Shown here: positions 14,342 through 21,252 of the stretch, in pieces
Layout: the number at the start of each line of letters is the position of its first letter
How positions within the stretch are numbered: the first letter of the stretch is position 1
From: Actinomycetes bacterium
GTDB lineage: Bacteria > Actinomycetota > Actinomycetes > Propionibacteriales > Nocardioidaceae
Length of the DNA: 31,732 bases
NCBI GenBank assembly: GCA_023460975.1
Contig: JAEWOG010000012.1
Coordinates: 1-31,732 of the forward strand
Reading direction: 5' to 3'
The notes under the pieces: generated by a model
Database searches by the model: none
What the model saw: only the letters and a program-made list of their open reading frames with translations
Told to the model about the DNA's origin: nothing
Translations under genes and position numbers: made by a program

Positions 14342-15933
14342 GGCTGCCCTCCGAGCACGGTATCGAGCGCCGCCTTCATGTCCCCGTCCGCGGGCGCGCC
14401 GTCCGCGCCGTCCCGCGTGGCACAGAGCGCCGCGGCGAGCTCACCGCAGAGCACCGGAGCAGCGAACGAGGTGCCCGTCCAGACCCCGAAGCCGGTGCCG
14501 TAGTCGTCGCCGTCGGGCGTTGCCCGCGCGGGCAGACCGACCGGCGTCGACGCCTGACTGGCCTGCAGCGATCCGTTGAAGGTCACCGGCATCGTGCTCA
14601 CGACGTTGCTGCCGCAGCGGTACGCACGCACCCACGGCCCGGTGTTGGAGTACGAGGCCACACGAGAGCCATCCAGGACGGTGGCCCCCACGCTCATCAA
14701 GGGCACTCCCGACCACGGTGTCATGGCCGCGAGCGCGGCCGGGTGGAACTCGACCGTGGAGGCCCCGTTGCCGGCTGCGGCGACCACGGCGACCCCGTCA
14801 TCCGCGAGAGCGCGCAGCACCCGGCCCAGCGCCTGCGTGTCAGCGACCGCCGTCGGAGACTCGTGGTAGTACCCCATCGAGAGGCACACGACCTCGATGC
14901 GGCGGCCCTGGCTGGGGTCGTGCGCCACGAGCAGGTTGTGGATCAGCAGCCCCTCGAGAGCGGCCACGAGGTCAGCTTCGTCGGCCGCCCCATCGCCGTA
15001 CATGACCGGGACGGGGACCAGCGTCGCTTCCGGGCAGTACTGACGCACGATGCCCGCGATGAACGTTCCGTGCCCGGCGAGCGGGTCGAGTCGGCCATTG
15101 ACGCGGTCGACGGTCACGCCGGTCGCCTCCGGGTCATCCTGCGGCGCGAACCTCAGCCCCACCGGCGAGCCGCCCACCCGGAGGTCGGCGACGACCCCGG
15201 CGGAGGGGTCGTACCACTCGTGCTTGCCCAGGCCGGTGTCCACGATGGCGACCACGGGGCCGGTGCCCCACTCGCCGCCCTTGGCGGAGCGCTTGGGAGG
15301 CGGCGCGGCCCAGCGCACCGGTGACCGCGTCTCGCCGCCGACTCCCTGGAGGTAGCCCACGCCTTGGAGGTAGCCGACCCCCTGCAGGTAACCCACACCT
15401 TGGAGGTACCCGACGCCCTGCAAGTAACCCACGCCTTGGAGATATCCCGCAGCACTGACGATGTGGCACAGCCCGACGTCGCCCAGACCCAGCGCATCCT
15501 CCTGGTCCGCGGCGCGGGCTTCGCGCAGCACGGCGAAGGCGTCGGGAGCGGGAGCTCCGGGCTCCGGGACGAACTGCACGAGGGTCGTCGCGAACTGGTC
15601 GACTTGCTCGGCCAGCCCCGTCTGCGCCACAGCATCGTCGCGGGCCCCGTCCCTGGCGACCCGCATCCGCAGGCCCCGCTTCTCGGCGACAGCGTCGAGC
15701 GCCGCCAGCGGGTTGCGGGCAGAACGTCCCGGCAACCCCGGCACCAGCAACGTGTCTCCGACGTAGATGGTCGGCCGCAGGTCGGTGCCGTCGTCGACGG
15801 GGTCGAGCACACGGGCACGCAAGCGCAGCGCCGCAGTCACGGTGAGCGGCGGCATGGGTGTCGGGTCGCCCACCCCGGGCGCGAAGCGGCCGTGGCCGTC
15901 GTCGCCAGTCGGGTCGTGCGGCGTCTCGTCCAT
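14338..15933 (-). CDS. subtilisin-like (S8) serine protease with six GYLQGV repeats
   Basis: A 531-residue protease. The subtilase triad is intact: Asp232 (VAIVDTGLG), His288 (GHGTFIAG) and Ser489 (GTSFAAP), with oxyanion Asn389 (AAAGNG). Residues 1-162 form a prodomain-like region unlike the usual secreted I9 propeptide. There is no signal peptide or membrane helix, so it is probably cytosolic. Residues 163-198 are six exact GYLQGV repeats placed between the N-terminal region and the catalytic domain, where processing of a zymogen might occur. ATG 15933 has AGGAGA 4 nt upstream. It is the first gene of the operon and shares a 4-nt GTGA overlap with the sigma gene. Targets are unknown; cleavage of a sigma regulator or of the CHAT protein is a reasonable hypothesis. 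Confidence 0.92.
   Translation of the reverse strand: MDETPHDPTGDDGHGRFAPGVGDPTPMPPLTVTAALRLRARVLDPVDDGTDLRPTIYVGDTLLVPGLPGRSARNPLAALDAVAEKRGLRMRVARDGARDDAVAQTGLAEQVDQFATTLVQFVPEPGAPAPDAFAVLREARAADQEDALGLGDVGLCHIVSAAGYLQGVGYLQGVGYLQGVGYLQGVGYLQGVGYLQGVGGETRSPVRWAAPPPKRSAKGGEWGTGPVVAIVDTGLGKHEWYDPSAGVVADLRVGGSPVGLRFAPQDDPEATGVTVDRVNGRLDPLAGHGTFIAGIVRQYCPEATLVPVPVMYGDGAADEADLVAALEGLLIHNLLVAHDPSQGRRIEVVCLSMGYYHESPTAVADTQALGRVLRALADDGVAVVAAAGNGASTVEFHPAALAAMTPWSGVPLMSVGATVLDGSRVASYSNTGPWVRAYRCGSNVVSTMPVTFNGSLQASQASTPVGLPARATPDGDDYGTGFGVWTGTSFAAPVLCGELAAALCATRDGADGAPADGDMKAALDTVLGGQP
15340..15447 (-). repeat. six 18-bp in-frame repeats encoding GYLQGV
   Basis: Six contiguous 18-bp units encode identical GYLQGV hexapeptides. 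The Gln codons alternate strictly CAA, CAG, CAA, CAG, CAA, CAG and the Val codons GTG, GTC, GTG, GTC, GTG, GTC. This shows a 36-bp higher-order unit present three times. Other synonymous positions have drifted while the peptide is unchanged, which points to selection on the protein sequence. Confidence 0.95.
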
Positions 15934-15985
15934 TGGGTCTCCTGGGGCCGAGGTCAGACCAGTGCGGTCAGCGTAGCGATGAGAG

Positions 15986-16086
15986 CTCTCGTGGATAAGG
16001 AGTTGGCGAAGAGCCGTTCTGATACGTGCCGCCCCTCGGCCGCGCTCGCCAAATGTCTAGTCCACGTATCAGGGCGTCCACGAGAG
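15986..16086. promoter_or_regulatory. interleaved inverted repeats upstream of the S8/sigma/CHAT operon
   Basis: Three perfect inverted pairs occur within 101 bp: CTCTCGTGGA (15986-15995) with TCCACGAGAG (16077-16086), TTGGCGA (16003-16009) with TCGCCAA (16046-16052), and CTGATACGTG (16019-16028) with CACGTATCAG (16063-16072). They lie 53-153 bp upstream of the S8 start, in the expected promoter region. A weak minus-strand -10 candidate, TACGCT, is at 15975-15970. They could be operators or a structured leader. Confidence 0.6.
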
Positions 16087-16523
16087 GCGTCTTCTGCTCG
16101 AGTCACCTTCCGGTTCGACGAACCGGATCGGACGAGGGAAAGGTGCGTGACCTCCGTGAGGCAGGCAGGAGCGAGCGTCGTGCTGGACGGCAAGGACCAC
16201 GTGGGGGGTCTTCTCCAGCACGCGTCGCTCTCGTCCTTGCCGCAGGCAGGTTCCGCATCACCGACGCCGGGTACGGGGGTCCCGGCGCCGAACAGGGGAA
16301 CAGGGATCGTCAGGGGGGCGAGCCGTGGGGGCTCGACGGCGTTCCCGAGAGCATGGGCAGCGAGGTGAGCACGGCCGTGGGGTGCCGGCTCACCTCGCTG
16401 CACGTGCGCACGACTCGCCCACGAACACTTCCGGGTTGAGCCAGCGAGCGCCAACGGCCCGCTCGTTGAGCAGCGCGAGAAACTGTCTTGCTCCGGCTGG
16501 CGAACGGAGGGTTGGGTGGGTAC
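16087..16523. other. gene-free, hairpin-rich intergenic stretch
   Basis: No supported gene lies here; the open frames lack ribosome binding sites and family features. Inverted repeats are CCGGTTCG-A-CGAACCGG (16110-16126), CGTGCTGGA/TCCAGCACG (16179-16187, 16214-16222), CGGCAAGGAC/GTCCTTGCCG (16188-16197, 16233-16242), CGCCGGG/CCCGGCG (16265-16271, 16281-16287) and CAGCGAGGTGAGC/GCTCACCTCGCTG (16358-16370, 16388-16400). GCAGGCAGG is directly repeated at 16161 and 16242. A structured non-coding RNA or a complex regulatory region is possible. Confidence 0.55.
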
Positions 16524-17774
16524 ATGACCACCCCAGCAGTGACGGTGCGCATCGCCGAGGAACTCGACCGCTTCGTTGCCACGGACGAGATCGTGTGGGC
16601 CGGGGAGGAGATCCCTGGCACCGCCGCGCGATTCGGGGCCACCGTCGCGCAGGACCAGCGCTTCGCCGCCTTCACGGGCCACGACCCCGCCGAGGGGCAC
16701 GCCGGCATCTACGGCGTCTACTCGCTGCGTCTGGGGCTGCCGGGCGGAGCGGTTCCTCAGGTCGCGGGCCTCACGTGGGTGGGCGTCCACCCGGACCTGC
16801 GCCGCCGCGGCGTGCTCACGGCGATGATGCGCGACCACCTGGCCCGGTGCCGCGACGTTGGCCAGCCGCTGTCGATCCTGCACGCCTCCGAGCAGGGCAT
16901 CTATGGCCGCTTCGGCTACGGCGAGGCCGCCACCGGGCTCAAGGTCGTCCTGGGCCGCGGTGCGACGTTGACTGCGCCGTACCTCGACGCGGAGGCCACC
17001 GCCCTCACCACACGTACGGTCTCCGCCCGCCTCGAGGGCGTCACCGAGCGGATTCGCGCCCTGGCCATGGCTCAGGCGGCCACGTACCCGGGCACGGTCG
17101 TCGGCGACACCGCTCTCATGGCACAGATCGGTCAGGACCGGCCCGAGGAGTTGCGCGGCAGGGAGACCGTGCGCGTCCTCTTTGCCCAGGCCGACGGGGT
17201 GGACGTGGGGTGCGCGGCCCTGCGCCGCCTCCCCGAGTGGACGAACTCGCGCCCAGGCGGATCGGTGGTCACGGCGCACGTGTACGGCCCGCCCGCCGCG
17301 CGGCTGGCCCTCGCCAAGCGCCTGGTCGACCTCGACCTGATGGCGAGCACGACGTTCGCTCCCGTGGCAGCGGACACCGAACTCCTCGACTGGGTGGGCG
17401 GCCCGTTCTCGGCTGCCGAGGTCGTGCCACACGACGCCACCTGGGTGCGCCTGGTCGACGTCGCCGCGGCGTGGGAACTGCGCTCCTACGACGCTGAGTG
17501 CAACGTCGTCGTCGAGGTGGCTGACCGCCACGCCCCGTGGAACGCCGGGCGCTGGCGTCTCGCGGCATCCGGGGGGCGCGGTACCGCGACGCGTACGAAC
17601 GACGCAGCCGAGGTGACGCTTGCGGTGGAGGCGCTGGGCGCGGCCTTCCTCGGCCGGAACACCCACCACCTGCTGGGCAACGGCCTCGTCGCCGAGCACC
17701 GCCCCGGCGCGTACGCCGAACTCACCCGCGCGATGCGCACCGACCGGGACCCGAGCCCGGCGATGATGTTCTGA
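16524..17774 (+). CDS. eis: Eis-like GNAT N-acetyltransferase
   Basis: A 416-residue protein of the Eis family: two GNAT-like domains followed by an SCP2-like C-terminal domain. Eis proteins transfer acetyl groups from acetyl-CoA to amines, including several positions on aminoglycosides, and work as hexamers. The acetyl-CoA site is VGVHPDLRRRGVLTAMM (86-102). SEQGIYGRFGYG supplies the tyrosine general acid (Tyr127, equivalent to Tyr126 of M. tuberculosis Eis). The chain ends in Phe, as in Eis, where the C-terminal carboxylate takes part in catalysis. GGAGGG lies 12 nt before the ATG. It is convergent with the malic enzyme gene, with 6 bp between stops. The natural substrate is unknown. Confidence 0.9.
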   Translation: MTTPAVTVRIAEELDRFVATDEIVWAGEEIPGTAARFGATVAQDQRFAAFTGHDPAEGHAGIYGVYSLRLGLPGGAVPQVAGLTWVGVHPDLRRRGVLTAMMRDHLARCRDVGQPLSILHASEQGIYGRFGYGEAATGLKVVLGRGATLTAPYLDAEATALTTRTVSARLEGVTERIRALAMAQAATYPGTVVGDTALMAQIGQDRPEELRGRETVRVLFAQADGVDVGCAALRRLPEWTNSRPGGSVVTAHVYGPPAARLALAKRLVDLDLMASTTFAPVAADTELLDWVGGPFSAAEVVPHDATWVRLVDVAAAWELRSYDAECNVVVEVADRHAPWNAGRWRLAASGGRGTATRTNDAAEVTLAVEALGAAFLGRNTHHLLGNGLVAEHRPGAYAELTRAMRTDRDPSPAMMF

Positions 17775-17784
17775 GCTCGCTCAG
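17771..17784. terminator. short palindrome spanning two convergent stop codons
   Basis: CTGAGC-TC-GCTCAG contains the eis stop and the complement of the malic enzyme stop. The two-base loop is sterically tight, so as a terminator it is weak; it may simply mark the bidirectional end. Confidence 0.35.
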
Positions 17785-18968
17785 CGGCGCGCGACGCCGT
17801 CGCGGCGCGCTGCCTCGGCGACGGCGCTGCGCACCGCGCCCGGGACCCGCGGGTCGAACGGCGACGGGATGACCAGGTCCTCCCGCAGGTCGTCGCCGAC
17901 CAGCGCGGCCAACGCCTCGGCCGCGGCCAACTTCATGCCCTCGGTGATCTTCTTCGCGCCGGCGTCGAAGGCACCCCGGAAGATGCCCGGGAAGCACAGC
18001 ACGTTGTTGATCTGGTTGGGGAAGTCCGAGCGTCCCGTGGCCACGACGCGCGCGTACTTGTGCGCCAGGTCGGGGTGGACCTCGGGAGTCGGGTTGGCGA
18101 GACCGAAGATGATCGCGTCGTCGGCCATCGTGGCCACGATCTCCTCGGGAACCGAGCCGCCGGAGACGCCGATGTAGACGTCAGCGCCGTCCATCGCGTC
18201 CGCGAGCGACCCCTTGCGACCGAAGTTGTCGGCGGTGTCGCGGGCCAGTGCGGCCTTGACGGTGGTGAGGTCGGTGCGCTCGGAGTTGAGCACGCCCTGA
18301 CGGTCGATGACCGCGATGTCCTTGATCCCGGCACCGAGCAGGATGCGCGCGACGGCAACACCGGCGGCGCCTGCGCCCGAGACCACCACGCGCGTGCCCT
18401 CGGGGGTCCGGCCGGTCAGCTTGAGCGCGTTCTTGAGCGCCGCGAGGGCGACCACGGCAGTGCCGTGCTGGTCGTCGTGGAAGACGGGGATGTCGAGGCG
18501 CTCCTTGAGCCGGTCCTCGATCTCGAAGCACCGGGGTGCGGAGATGTCCTCGAGGTTGATCCCGCCGAAGCTGGGCGCGAGCCGTACGACGGTCTCGATG
18601 ATCTCCTCGGTGTCGGTGGTGTCGAGGCAGATCGGCACGGCGTCCACGCCGCCGAACTGCTTGAACAGCACCGCCTTGCCCTCCATCACGGGCATCGCGG
18701 CTGCGGGGCCGATGTCGCCCAGCCCGAGCACAGCCGTGCCGTCGGTGACCACGGCCACCGTGTTGGGGACCCAAGTGTAGTGCTGGGTCATGGAGGGGTC
18801 CTCCGCGATCGCCTCGCACACGCGGGCCACGCCGGGGGTGTAGGCCAGCGACAGTTCGTCCGCGCCGGCCAGGGCTACGGTCGAGACCGTCTCCATCTTC
18901 CCGCCGACGTGAAGGTCGAACACGGGATCGCCAGCGTGGGGATGGTGCGTCGCAGGCTCAGAATGCAT
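17781..18968 (-). CDS. NAD(P)-dependent malic enzyme
   Basis: A 395-residue small-type malic enzyme that oxidatively decarboxylates malate to pyruvate, linking the TCA cycle to pyruvate and NAD(P)H supply. LAYTPGVARVCEAI gives the catalytic Tyr43 and MEGKAVLFKQFGG the catalytic Lys98. NLEDISAPRCFEIE (Glu140/Asp141) and FHDDQHGTAVV (Asp165/166) bind the divalent metal. The nucleotide-binding motif is VVSGAGAAGVAVARILLGAG (about 195-214). ATG 18968 (MHSEPATHH) has GGGAG about 10 nt upstream. There are no C-terminal phosphotransacetylase domains, as expected for this short class. NAD versus NADP preference cannot be decided by eye. Confidence 0.95.
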   Translation of the reverse strand: MHSEPATHHPHAGDPVFDLHVGGKMETVSTVALAGADELSLAYTPGVARVCEAIAEDPSMTQHYTWVPNTVAVVTDGTAVLGLGDIGPAAAMPVMEGKAVLFKQFGGVDAVPICLDTTDTEEIIETVVRLAPSFGGINLEDISAPRCFEIEDRLKERLDIPVFHDDQHGTAVVALAALKNALKLTGRTPEGTRVVVSGAGAAGVAVARILLGAGIKDIAVIDRQGVLNSERTDLTTVKAALARDTADNFGRKGSLADAMDGADVYIGVSGGSVPEEIVATMADDAIIFGLANPTPEVHPDLAHKYARVVATGRSDFPNQINNVLCFPGIFRGAFDAGAKKITEGMKLAAAEALAALVGDDLREDLVIPSPFDPRVPGAVRSAVAEAARRDGVARR

Positions 18969-19041
18969 GGCGGAAAGTCTCCCACACCGCCACCGGGCAG
19001 GCTCGGTCGGTGGACACGGCGCGGAGGCGATGTGTCCGAGG

Positions 19042-19416
19042 TCACCGTCGCAGTGCACCGGGGCGGGGCCACACCCGCAGCCGTACGAGGGCCACGACGT
19101 CGGCGTCGGGCACGGGTCCACGGTGTCGCGAATCGATGCCCTCGGCCGGGTTGTCGCTCAGCAGCCACCACGCCGCCTCCCCGGTCCGGGTGGCACGACG
19201 CTCAACCGCGCGCTTCACCGCGACCGTGCCGTCGACGAAGCGCGCCACCACGACGTCGCCAGCCCGTGCCGGTGCGCCGTGGCGTACGAGCACGCGGTCG
19301 CCGTCCCTCAGGGTCGGCTCCATCGACCGCCCCCGCACGATGGCGAAGCCGTACGGCAGCAGCCCCCCTCGTACAACCGCTCCGCCGCGGACACCGGGCT
19401 GCAGGTCGTCGGCCAT
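19042..19416 (-). CDS. sodX: nickel-type superoxide dismutase maturation protease (S26 family)
   Basis: A 124-residue signal-peptidase-like S26 protease. GRSMEPTLRDGDRVLV contains the catalytic Ser31, DGTVAVKRAVER the catalytic Lys68, and LLSDNPAEGIDSR the third conserved box. It lacks a membrane anchor, as expected for the cytosolic SodX that removes the short propeptide of nickel superoxide dismutase so that the new N-terminal His can bind Ni. The divergent sodN gene starts only 49 bp away, which strongly supports this role. ATG 19416 (MADDLQPG) is chosen; an upstream in-frame ATG at 19467 would overlap the sodN start and is unlikely. Confidence 0.9.
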   Translation of the reverse strand: MADDLQPGVRGGAVVRGGLLPYGFAIVRGRSMEPTLRDGDRVLVRHGAPARAGDVVVARFVDGTVAVKRAVERRATRTGEAAWWLLSDNPAEGIDSRHRGPVPDADVVALVRLRVWPRPGALRR

Positions 19417-19465
19417 GCGGAGTAGTGTCGCACCACCTGCACCATCCCTGCGCGAGAGGAAGACC

Positions 19466-19861
19466 ATGCTGCACCTCCTTGCCCCGACCGTTGAGGTCCA
19501 GGCCCACTGCGACCTGCCCTGCGGCGTCTATGACCCCGCTCAGGCCCGGATCGAGGCCGAGTCGATCAAGGCCCTGATCGCGAAGGTCGCCGACAACGAC
19601 GACCCCGACTTCCGCACCCGCGCGGTCCTCATCAAGGAGGAGCGTTCGGAGCTCGTCAAGCACCACCTGTGGGTGCTGTGGACCGACTACTTCAAGCCCC
19701 CGCACTTCGAGAAGTACCCGCAGCTGCACACGCTGATCAACGAGGCGACCAAGCTCGCCGGTGCCGGCGGCACCAAGGGCACCCTCGACGCCGAGGTGGC
19801 CGACCAGCTCCTCGCCAAGATCGACGAGATCGCCGAGATCTTCTGGGAGACCAAGAAGTAG
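19466..19861 (+). CDS. sodN: nickel superoxide dismutase
   Basis: A 131-residue Ni-SOD precursor that disproportionates superoxide in the cytoplasm. A 13-residue propeptide (MLHLLAPTVEVQA) precedes the nickel hook HCDLPCGVYDPAQA. Mature His1, Cys2 and Cys6 correspond to His14, Cys15 and Cys19. The rest (KEERSELVKHHLWVLWTDYFKPPHFEKYP..IFWETKK) follows the four-helix Streptomyces enzyme closely. The ATG has GAGAGGA about 6 nt upstream. A candidate -10 (TAGTGT, near 19423) lies in the 49-bp gap shared with divergent sodX. In Streptomyces sodN is controlled by the nickel repressor Nur; I see no clear Nur box here. Confidence 0.97.
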   Translation: MLHLLAPTVEVQAHCDLPCGVYDPAQARIEAESIKALIAKVADNDDPDFRTRAVLIKEERSELVKHHLWVLWTDYFKPPHFEKYPQLHTLINEATKLAGAGGTKGTLDAEVADQLLAKIDEIAEIFWETKK

Positions 19862-19881
19862 GCATCCTGCTGCACAGCATC

Positions 19882-19913
19882 CGGCGCCGCAGACCCTCCG
19901 GTCGGCGGCGCCG
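19882..19913 (+). terminator. hairpin downstream of sodN
   Basis: CGGCGCCGC (19882-19890) pairs perfectly with GCGGCGCCG (19905-19913) around a 14-nt loop, 20 nt after the sodN stop, and is followed by CGCATTT. Confidence 0.65.
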
Positions 19914-19938
19914 CGCATTTGGCGCACGGACTTGGGAC

Positions 19939-19944
19939 TAGGGT
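19939..19944 (+). promoter_or_regulatory. putative -10 box (TAGGGT) for rsbW-sigF
   Basis: TAGGGT in GGACTAGGGTGGG matches TANNNT and lies about 40 nt before the rsbW start. It would give a short leader containing GAGGGA (19969-19974). Confidence 0.35.
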
Positions 19945-19986
19945 GGGGGCACCCACCACCTGCACCACGAGGGAATGCACACGCAG

Positions 19987-20412
19987 ATGGCTCACGAGAC
20001 TTCTTCAGACCACACCGAGCGCGCCGCAGTCGAGATGCGGCTGCCGGCCGAGGGCGCGTACGCCGCTGTGCTGCGCACGACCGCTGCGGCCCTCGCAGCA
20101 CGTGTCGACTTCACCATCGAGGCCATCGAGGATCTGCGCATCTCGATCGGCGAGGCCATCGCGCTCGTCCTCACCGAAGCGGACCCGGGGGTGGACCTGG
20201 AGTGCCGCTTCCATCTCGCGGCAGGCGAGATCCGGGTGGAGCTCTCGGCCGAGGCCGTCGACAACCCCGAGGTCGACCGGGACTCGTTCGCCTGGCAGGT
20301 CCTCGACACCATGGCCGCCCAGGTGCGCGCCACAGGCGCCGAGGGTCGGTTCACGGTCAGTTTCGCCGTCCACTCGCAGATCGCTGCCCCCGCCACCGGA
20401 GCCGGCCTCTGA
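19987..20412 (+). CDS. rsbW: RsbW/UsfX-like anti-sigma factor (GHKL ATPase fold)
   Basis: About 141 residues. It resembles the M. tuberculosis RsbW (UsfX) partner of SigF: RLPAEGAYAAVLRTTAAALAAR at the N-terminus, IEDLRISIGEAIALVL in the N-box position and DSFAWQVLDTMAAQV near the C-terminus. As in UsfX, the N-box keeps the Glu but not the canonical Asn, so kinase activity may be weak. It should bind and inhibit the downstream SigF until an anti-anti-sigma factor, not present here, displaces it. The start is uncertain: ATG 19975 abuts the GAGGGA motif, so ATG 19987 (MAHETSSDH) is preferred. It ends 1 nt before sigF. Confidence 0.87.
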   Translation: MAHETSSDHTERAAVEMRLPAEGAYAAVLRTTAAALAARVDFTIEAIEDLRISIGEAIALVLTEADPGVDLECRFHLAAGEIRVELSAEAVDNPEVDRDSFAWQVLDTMAAQVRATGAEGRFTVSFAVHSQIAAPATGAGL

Positions 20413-20413
20413 G

Positions 20414-21235
20414 ATGAGCCAGTTCGACACGGGGGACGCGGCGGCGGAAGCCGCCGGCGCACAGCGCAGCAGCGCGCTCGAGGCGATCCGCGCCCGCAGC
20501 GCAGAGTTGTTTGCGCAGATGCGGGACGAGGCGGCGCCAGAAGCCGTACGGATGGGTGCGCGCGATGACCTGGTGCACCTGCACCTGCCGCTCGTCGAGC
20601 ACGCGGCTCGGCGCTTCCGCAATCGGGGTGAGCCGTTCGAGGACCTCGTCCAGGTCGGCACCATCGGCCTGATCAAGGCCATCGACCGCTTCGAGACCGA
20701 CCGCGGGGTGGAGTTCTCCACGTACGCCACCCCGACCGTGATCGGCGAGATCAAGCGCTACTTCCGCGACAAGGGCTGGGCCATCCGGGTGCCGCGGCGC
20801 CTCCAGGAGCTGCGCATGCAGATCAGCGCGGCGACCGGCGAGCTGACGCAGAAGTTGGGCCGCTCCCCCACGCCCCGCGAACTGGCGGACGTGATCGGCT
20901 GCACCGTTGAGGAGATCATCGACGGCCTGGAGTCGTCGAACGCCTACGCGACGCTCTCCCTGGATGCCTCCGACGACAGCGACGACGGCCCGCCCTCGAT
21001 GCTCACCACTCTGGGCACCGAGGACGCCGGCATCGAGCACGTCGAGATTCGGGAGTCGATCAAGCCGCTGCTCGAGGGCTTGGGAGAGCGCGAGAAGCGC
21101 ATCCTGCTGCTGCGGTTCTTCAAGAACATGACGCAGTCGCAGATCGCCGAGGAGATCGGCGTGTCACAGATGCATGTGTCCCGGTTGCTGACCCGCACCC
21201 TCGCGCAACTGCGCACCTCGCTCGAGACCGACTGA
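20414..21235 (+). CDS. sigF: general-stress sigma factor of the SigB/SigF family
   Basis: A 273-residue sigma-70 family protein with regions 2, 3 and 4. Region 2 includes HLPLVEHAARRFRNRGEPFEDLVQVGTIGLIKAIDRFE and GVEFSTYATPTVIGEIKRYFRDKGW. Region 3 includes VPRRLQELRMQIS and LGRSPTPRELADVIGCT. Region 4 includes ERE-KRILLLRFFKNMTQSQIAEEIGVSQMHVSRLLTRTL. This matches actinobacterial SigF/SigB, which direct general stress and stationary-phase genes. It starts 1 nt after rsbW, the standard arrangement of a sigma factor with its own inhibitor. The gene end is convergent with a membrane-protein gene, and a hairpin covers both stops. Confidence 0.93.
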   Translation: MSQFDTGDAAAEAAGAQRSSALEAIRARSAELFAQMRDEAAPEAVRMGARDDLVHLHLPLVEHAARRFRNRGEPFEDLVQVGTIGLIKAIDRFETDRGVEFSTYATPTVIGEIKRYFRDKGWAIRVPRRLQELRMQISAATGELTQKLGRSPTPRELADVIGCTVEEIIDGLESSNAYATLSLDASDDSDDGPPSMLTTLGTEDAGIEHVEIRESIKPLLEGLGEREKRILLLRFFKNMTQSQIAEEIGVSQMHVSRLLTRTLAQLRTSLETD

Positions 21236-21252
21236 CGCGAGCACCGCGTCAG
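21232..21252. terminator. bidirectional hairpin covering two convergent stop codons
   Basis: CTGACGCG (21232-21239), loop AGCAC, then CGCGTCAG (21245-21252): an 8-bp perfect stem. It contains the sigF TGA and the complement of the stop of the minus-strand membrane gene. Confidence 0.6.

Noticed and set aside
15340..15447. Regular 18-bp repeats as a possible CRISPR array
   Set aside because: There are no spacers; the units are contiguous and in frame within the subtilase gene.
16110..16126. CCGGTTCGACGAACCGG as a LexA (SOS) box
   Set aside because: The half-sites are in the opposite order to the actinobacterial CGAAC-N4-GTTCG consensus.
15979..16368. Possible small plus-strand gene in the 590-bp gap
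   Set aside because: No ribosome binding site, irregular composition, and its sequence is dominated by inverted repeats.
18060..19577. 505-codon plus-strand frame antisense to malic enzyme and sodX
   Set aside because: Both minus-strand genes have intact catalytic motifs; this frame has none.
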